Source: Lytechinus pictus (lineage: Eukaryota; Echinodermata; Echinoidea; Temnopleuroida; Toxopneustidae). From it: 64,000 nt of DNA. The translations under genes and the position numbers were made by a program. Location of the stretch: assembly GCF_037042905.1 (NCBI RefSeq), contig NC_087252.1, forward strand, positions 25,344,994 to 25,408,993, in the 5' to 3' direction. Positions 58,590 to 64,000 of this stretch are shown here, piece after piece; the first letter of the stretch is position 1; every line of letters begins with the position of its first letter. Below the pieces are notes generated by a model. The model was not told the origin of the DNA and did no database searches. It was given only the letters and a program-made list of their open reading frames with translations.

Positions 58590-58850
58590 GTTTGAGATGA
58601 TGATGGGTATGATGATAACGATGATGATGATTACGATAATTTTGTTGATGATGATGAGTAAAAAGAAGATGATGGTATATTGTTGTGATGGTGGTAATGT
58701 TAATGGTGAATGATGACGACGACGATGATTGGGATGATGTTGGTGATGATGATGGTGATGATGTTGATGATAATGGGTATAATGATGATGATGGGTATAA
58801 TGATGGTGAATGATGACGACGGCGATGATGGTGGCGGTGGTGATGATTAG
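58590..58850. repeat. (GAT)n-rich low-complexity tract
   Basis: GATGATGATG-type sequence with many variants. It gives a false His/Ile-rich frame on the minus strand (58566-59030). Confidence 0.8.
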
Positions 58851-59026
58851 GGTTAGGCAGATATCTGAGACCGTAAGAAAACCGAATGACTGTGATTGCA
58901 GCCGTACATCTCGATCAAACCGTCTGACGATTAGTAGGAGACAGATGTCATCGTCAGTAAACGTTGACAACAATCCTTTTCTCAGAACCAACGCGATGGA
59001 ACTATCTTCTATCATGACGGCTACCT

Positions 59027-60745
59027 TCAAAGAGAATCTAACAGTTCTTCGAATCTCATCAAATTATGCAAATTTCTTGATTGTCTGAACTTGCTGTCTT
59101 TAGTCCTCGACGCATTCGATTTGAAACCGGCAGCGACATGGTCAGGTAAGCTAAACTTTCCTTTGGAATGATAGAGGTCAGTAGATCCGCCAGAATCCGG
59201 AATGAGTGAATCGGCTAGGCGGGTAAACCGCGGATCTGCCATTAAATCTGTTCTATCCGATAGTTTTACGTTGCGGGCGTTCATGCTTGCGATCTTCTTG
59301 GCCCGCCGTTTCTTATTACGCGAGGTTGACCGCGTCCTCAGAAGCGCGATCTGAGCTGCAACTGTCAGCGAGTTAGCAGATTGTTTCTTTGATTTCTTAC
59401 TACCATCATCAGGAGATTCCGCACCGCCATCTTTTCCGCCTTTGAGTCTCTTTGCAATGGACGAAAAGGATGCCATCTTGGTACCCCCTGGAGTTGCGCT
59501 TCTGTCTCCTTCTGCCCTGAAACTTTCCACTAATATTGCAGGACTTTCGGGATTTGTGAAAGACTCTGATTTGATTAGTTCTACTAAGAACTTTCCACGG
59601 CTGGGAGGTTTCTGTTCGCCACCTTCTTGATTTGTATAAGGATCAGGATGTGGGGCCACTCTGCTATCAACAGAATCTCTTGGATATTCGTGATCCCGAT
59701 TTGCGGAAGCTTCTGGTCGTGGAGAAGCTGGTGAATTGATTCTAGATGGTGGCTTGCTCCTGGGAGTTTCTTTTATTTCATTAACCTGTTCAATCAACAA
59801 ATGTTTCATGAAAGAGATATTTCGACTGGGTGATCTATTAATCTCAAAATGCGTATCAGGTTTATCATCAGGAGCATCAGTTAATCTATTCTGGGCTGTT
59901 TGTCCACCCTTCGCCGAGGCTGCGCGCGATTTTGGCAGCGAATCCCTATAAGATTCCGCTTCATTTGCTTCTTCGATTCCTTCCAGAACACGGTTCGTTG
60001 CTTCCTCGTCATTGATATTGCTGATGCACGCTCTCATGTACGGGCTATTCAAGAATCGTTCAGTTTCACCCACTGCGGAATCGTGCGATTTGTCCCTAGT
60101 GCAGCTTAGAGGACGCATGTACCCTGGTGACCTTCTCCTAGACTCTACCACTTGATCCTCTCTGGATGAAGCATCCCTCGTCTGCTGACGCACCGCTCCT
60201 ACTGGATAGATAGTAGGAAGCTGTGGGCGATCATTATCGCTCGTTTGGGCCATGGGCGATCGACTACCATCGCGTCTTGTCAGGTTCATCGCCTGATCAA
60301 CCTTCTGCTTGTGGTGAACAAACTCTCGCTTCTTCTGGATCATCAGTCGTTTAGTCTGATCCTCGTTTTCCAGGAGTTTCTCATACTCGCGATTGAAGCG
60401 TCTGACCTCGTAATCATTGGTCTCCATGATGCACTTCCCAACGCGACTCTCTACGATATTCCTAGCCATCTCCAAGCCCTTCCTGCGATCCATCAAGGAC
60501 TTCTGGGAAACTTCCTTGGTCTGTTCCTGGTTGTTGTACTTGGACATCATCTCGGAGTCGATGCTGGTGGAGTTGGTGATCCGAAGCCCGACTTTCCCGA
60601 TGGTCGTTAGTTTGAGTTTGCGGGCGATGTCGATGGCGGCCTGCTTGTTGATGTGTCGAGGGCCTGGCGGGTCACGTGGGTACTTCAGTGATGAAGGTTT
60701 CTTGCTTTCCTGGGGTATCCCCATGATTCTCTCCATACGAGACAT
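59027..60745 (-). CDS. Unrecognised 572-aa protein, basic and disordered
   Basis: An uninterrupted reading frame from ATG (60745-60743, context GCCATGT) to TGA. An in-frame TGA lies a few codons upstream, which supports this start. A good acceptor (pyrimidine run then CAG at 60865-60863) suggests the coding exon begins at about 60862, with a further 5' UTR exon upstream; an 11-codon upstream ORF lies between. Residues 1-60 contain PRDPPGPRHINKQAAIDIAR. Residues 75-160 are helical and charged with coiled-coil potential (YEVRRFNREYEKLLENEDQT). The rest is Ser/Pro/Arg-rich, probably disordered, with basic patches (SKKSKKQS, NKKRRAKK). No catalytic motif, signal peptide or membrane segment is seen. 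I do not recognise the family. Length and codon use argue for a real gene. Confidence 0.75.
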   Translation of the reverse strand: MSRMERIMGIPQESKKPSSLKYPRDPPGPRHINKQAAIDIARKLKLTTIGKVGLRITNSTSIDSEMMSKYNNQEQTKEVSQKSLMDRRKGLEMARNIVESRVGKCIMETNDYEVRRFNREYEKLLENEDQTKRLMIQKKREFVHHKQKVDQAMNLTRRDGSRSPMAQTSDNDRPQLPTIYPVGAVRQQTRDASSREDQVVESRRRSPGYMRPLSCTRDKSHDSAVGETERFLNSPYMRACISNINDEEATNRVLEGIEEANEAESYRDSLPKSRAASAKGGQTAQNRLTDAPDDKPDTHFEINRSPSRNISFMKHLLIEQVNEIKETPRSKPPSRINSPASPRPEASANRDHEYPRDSVDSRVAPHPDPYTNQEGGEQKPPSRGKFLVELIKSESFTNPESPAILVESFRAEGDRSATPGGTKMASFSSIAKRLKGGKDGGAESPDDGSKKSKKQSANSLTVAAQIALLRTRSTSRNKKRRAKKIASMNARNVKLSDRTDLMADPRFTRLADSLIPDSGGSTDLYHSKGKFSLPDHVAAGFKSNASRTKDSKFRQSRNLHNLMRFEELLDSL

Positions 60746-60865
60746 GGCGACAAGTTTGTTCCTTCAACTTCGTCTTGAACTGCAGAACAAAGGTCTGGAG
60801 ATGTCTAGCTAAAAGGTGTGTGCCGCACATGAAGTCAGCATCATTTCGATTGCTCAGAAAATCTG

Positions 60866-63519
60866 AAAAAAAGAAGAAATGGATTACAGAAGCATACTTC
60901 ATAGAAAAGGAAAATATTGATCACCTTAAGATGTCAAAGCCTCCAAATATCTACGGTTCATAAACTGCGTTATTAGTCACATAAAAGGTATAGGGATAAA
61001 TCAAGAGTGATTGACCAGTTGGCTGACAAAAAAACATTATATTTCTGAAAACAACCCAAATTTTCAATGGCCTTCATTTTTTAATACAAAGAAGGGGGAG
61101 GGGGTGGGGGTCGAAGATCCGCACCACTGAGGAAATTGCTGAGTAATCTGTAACTACATTCAAACCTGTGTATTGAGGTCACCTACAGCAACAGAAAAAG
61201 TGGCCACTGGAGGCAGGTGGTACTTATAGACAACATATATACTACAAAATGGAAGACAACTATTATGGGATCCCCCAAAACAGGATTTCACTATAGAGAG
61301 GTGACCAGTAAGGCATGTTTGAATGTGTCCAACTTGTACGTCCAACCTCACCCATGCCTCGGCATAAGACCTGGCAATATTATTAATATAGTATACTCAG
61401 AGAAATGTACTGTAGATATGGGGAAAGTAAACCTAGAAAACTTGCGCTAAAATCATAATTCTTACAAGTAATGATACCAATGAAAAAGATTTCAAGAATA
61501 AATATTTGAGTCTCTTTTGGGTTTTGCACTATCAAGCATCCAGAAAATCTCTCGTTTACCCATCCGGCCATCCCCTTTTTTATACATAACAATTAATATA
61601 GGCCTACTGTCTGCAGCTCTATACGTAGTAATCCTCTTCTCCCCCAAACACCAGCGATTCAAAAGACTGCAGCACACGCTAATGGGCATTAATGGGGCCA
61701 AAGACTATATATGTGTCTTAATAACAAATATTTATTTTCTTGAATACAAACATTATTTTATACTTTATGAGGAATACTGTCTGAGCACAAGTCATGTGGG
61801 CACATCTCCTAACATGTCTTATTAACTGTTAACTAACGAAATGAAAGAAAATTATCATTTAAGTGGCCATAAATAGAAACGACTAGTAACGATTCATTTG
61901 TTTTATCTTTTAAATCCAGACTAATACAGATAACTACTAGTTTGGCCTTTACCAAATTCAAAGATTTATTCTATGGTGTATAGCCTACCGTTTATTTGAA
62001 TAGCGTATTATTGAAATCTGTCAATAGAAGGCGATCTTCGAATGAATTGTTTAAGAAATCCGACGAAATTCTGCAAACTTACTCATTAAAGTAGAAGTAT
62101 AATCGGCGTGTGTTTGAATAATAATAATAAAATTTATAGAGCGCTTTATACAGGTGTTTCAAGGCGCACATGTGGGCTGACTAATGTAAACAATAAATCC
62201 ATTAATTAAAGAAACACATGAAAATTAATACAAAAAATACAAAGACTATATACTAGTGTTGAAAAAAAATAGTTTTAAGTGAGGATTTGTTTGAATATGT
62301 CTGAATCACTGCTGACTTTTAAACTAGCTTTGGAGAAGGCACCTTTCATACGTTTTAATCAAGTCAAACTAGGGTGTACCCTCAACTGCCTGGTCAAACA
62401 AAAGTCATGACATTTCCAATGAAAATAGTGAATATAACTATTTATAAAGATATGTATATGCTCAGCAGACCCAATGGAACTAAAGTAACTCTTGACAAAT
62501 TCATCACTATGAAACATTACGAAATTATACCTAGAATTTGGCATCACGTTCATCAATCGTAGACGATGATGACCCGGGGTCAACTTTGAGCCTAAGCTTA
62601 TTTTTCAGGAGATCACTACAGAAAACTTTCACTTGAACTTCTCGAATTCCAACTATACCATTTCCTCATTTGAGGTATCTATTCAAAAAGATGCCCAATT
62701 CGAAATTTGATACAGTAGGCCTATTATTCCACTGCTACTTTTGCCATTATGTTAATATGTTTGTTAGCACAGACATAATTTTCATGACTGCCCTTGGCGA
62801 TGTGGAAGATTGTCTGAGGTTTGCCTGCATGGCATATAAAAAGAAATAAGATATATCCAACCTTCTCTACATGTATGCTGAACCCCAAGGAAAGAATAAA
62901 TATATTTTTCAAGTTGAATAAAATGTGTATTTCTGTTTCTTGTTGTATTAGGAGAGGAAAACAAACCAACAAAATCTATCTGTTTGAATTCTCCGGTTAG
63001 GCATATCTGAATCGAGTCGTGGTTCAGGGAAAATATGAGCATGATCAAAGCACTAATACCTTCATGAATCATGAGAAGAAAAGACAACTAATGAAATTGT
63101 AGTTATGGGATCCACTAGCATGAATTATATTGTGTTTTTATGTTAGACGACACACCTATAATGCTTAGCGTCATAGATCATGTAGATATGTTGTGATACA
63201 TTAAATCGTATGTGATTAGGAAAAAAACCCTGAAATATGTGAATGGAAATAGATGATAATGAGACTAACCTTAAGTGGTAAATAGACATTTCCCTGCCCC
63301 ACGCCTTCCTCCTTTTTTAGCCCTAATTATCTACTCTTATGTTAAATGCTTCAAAGGTTTAAATTCATTTTACGAGAATACAGCGTCACCATCAGACTTA
63401 ATGCCTTTCTATATGTGGGGACACTAGTGTGTCGTAAGAGAACGATACATACTATAGAAATGATCCCTAAAAGTATGTAAGATTTCACAACGTTTCAGGT
63501 GATACATCCAATAATCTGA
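60866..63519. other. Gene-free stretch right of the 572-aa gene
   Basis: 61150-61340 resembles a dispersed repeat (TGGCCACTGGAGGCAGGTGG, then CACTATAGAGAGGTGACC). 62118-62172 looks on the minus strand like a LINE/SINE 3' tail (AAGCGCTCTATAAATTTTAT and an ATT repeat). No gene or RNA seen in the remainder. Confidence 0.45.
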
Positions 63520-63631
63520 CACTGTTAAAAAAACCCGTGATTGTACAGAAAAAAAAAAGATTTTGCAGAAAGCAATAACAGAATCATTCTGTTAATTCAT
63601 AAAACAGAAATTTTTCTGTAATTTAACAGTG
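63520..63631. mobile_element. 112-bp MITE with CACTGTTAAA ends
   Basis: CACTGTTAAA at the left pairs with TTTAACAGTG at the right. Inside, CAGAATCATTCTG and repeated ACAGAAA/TTTCTGT words make it strongly self-complementary. Confidence 0.65.
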
Positions 63632-64000
63632 AGAACATGTCTGTTTAAAAAAGGGGAAAAGGGTGTTTTATTTAAGGACATTTGTAAGATTCCATACACC
63701 AAATACCAATTTCCTGTAAGATTACGCAGTCTGGTAATCAGGTGTTCTCGAGATTCTGGTACAGGAACGTCTTTTATTTTAAGGATAAATTTTCTAACAG
63801 TAGGTTTCCATTTTTTATGTGATTTGATCATATAAAGAACCGTATTTTCGCTAATAACCTCAATTGAGCACGTGATCCCTGAATGACAATAATTTTTCGA
63901 AAGTAATTTCTAGCTGGTTTACCTTAACATTTATTACACAAGTATGAGTCAATTATGTTACATATATTATAATGCATGCTGCGTTAAAAATGTATATAGA
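63632..64000. other. Right edge, no content recognised
   Basis: Short frames on both strands (68-79 codons) only mirror each other. No domain or splice context. Confidence 0.4.

Noticed and set aside
58566-59030. 154-aa minus-strand protein
   Set aside because: His/Ile-rich translation of the (GAT)n tract, overlapping the end of the real gene.

Overview
This is a eukaryotic (animal) genomic window with split genes, GT-AG introns and long, AT-rich, transposon-packed spacers. The gene set (a motile-cilium protein, a spliceosome protein, two C2H2 zinc-finger proteins and one unrecognised coding gene), many poly-G/poly-C runs, abundant foldback elements and the recurring GCGCTTCGCGCTCGC motif suggest a marine deuterostome, most likely an echinoderm such as a sea urchin. 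That assignment is inference; no taxon-diagnostic marker is present.

Layout. (1) 1-3070 (+): the last four exons of a DRC12/CCDC153-like axonemal protein; its 5' end lies outside the window. (2) 3071-9996: a gene-free stretch holding a tRNA-derived SINE, a LINE 3' end and several TTAA-flanked foldback elements. (3) 9997-20327 (-): a complete seven-exon BUD13 gene whose exon phases all join cleanly to give 626 residues. Its introns carry a SINE, a TA-flanked 1.05-kb DNA element, MITEs and tandem repeats. (4) 22520-25856 (+): a two-exon zinc-finger gene (927 aa, about 21 fingers), divergent from BUD13. (5) 25857-43068: a 17-kb repeat archive with no convincing gene. (6) 43069-47378 (-): a four-exon zinc-finger gene (685 aa, 10 fingers) with a 16-nt first coding exon. 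(7) 47379-59026: repeats, including a 484-bp near-perfect AT-rich palindrome and a 2-kb foldback element. (8) 59027-60745 (-): an intact 572-codon ORF of unknown function. (9) 60863-64000: no gene seen.

The genes do not form a pathway. The most notable content is the mobile DNA. About ten elements share a TTAA target site and AGGG/AGGA-type ends. There is a three-level nested insertion with target duplications at each level, a pair of DNA elements whose ends run into poly-G/poly-C, and a SINE that appears to share its 3' tail with a LINE in the same window. Several elements lie in or beside transcripts: one lies 25 bp after a zinc-finger stop codon, and one carries the nearest AATAAA downstream of BUD13.
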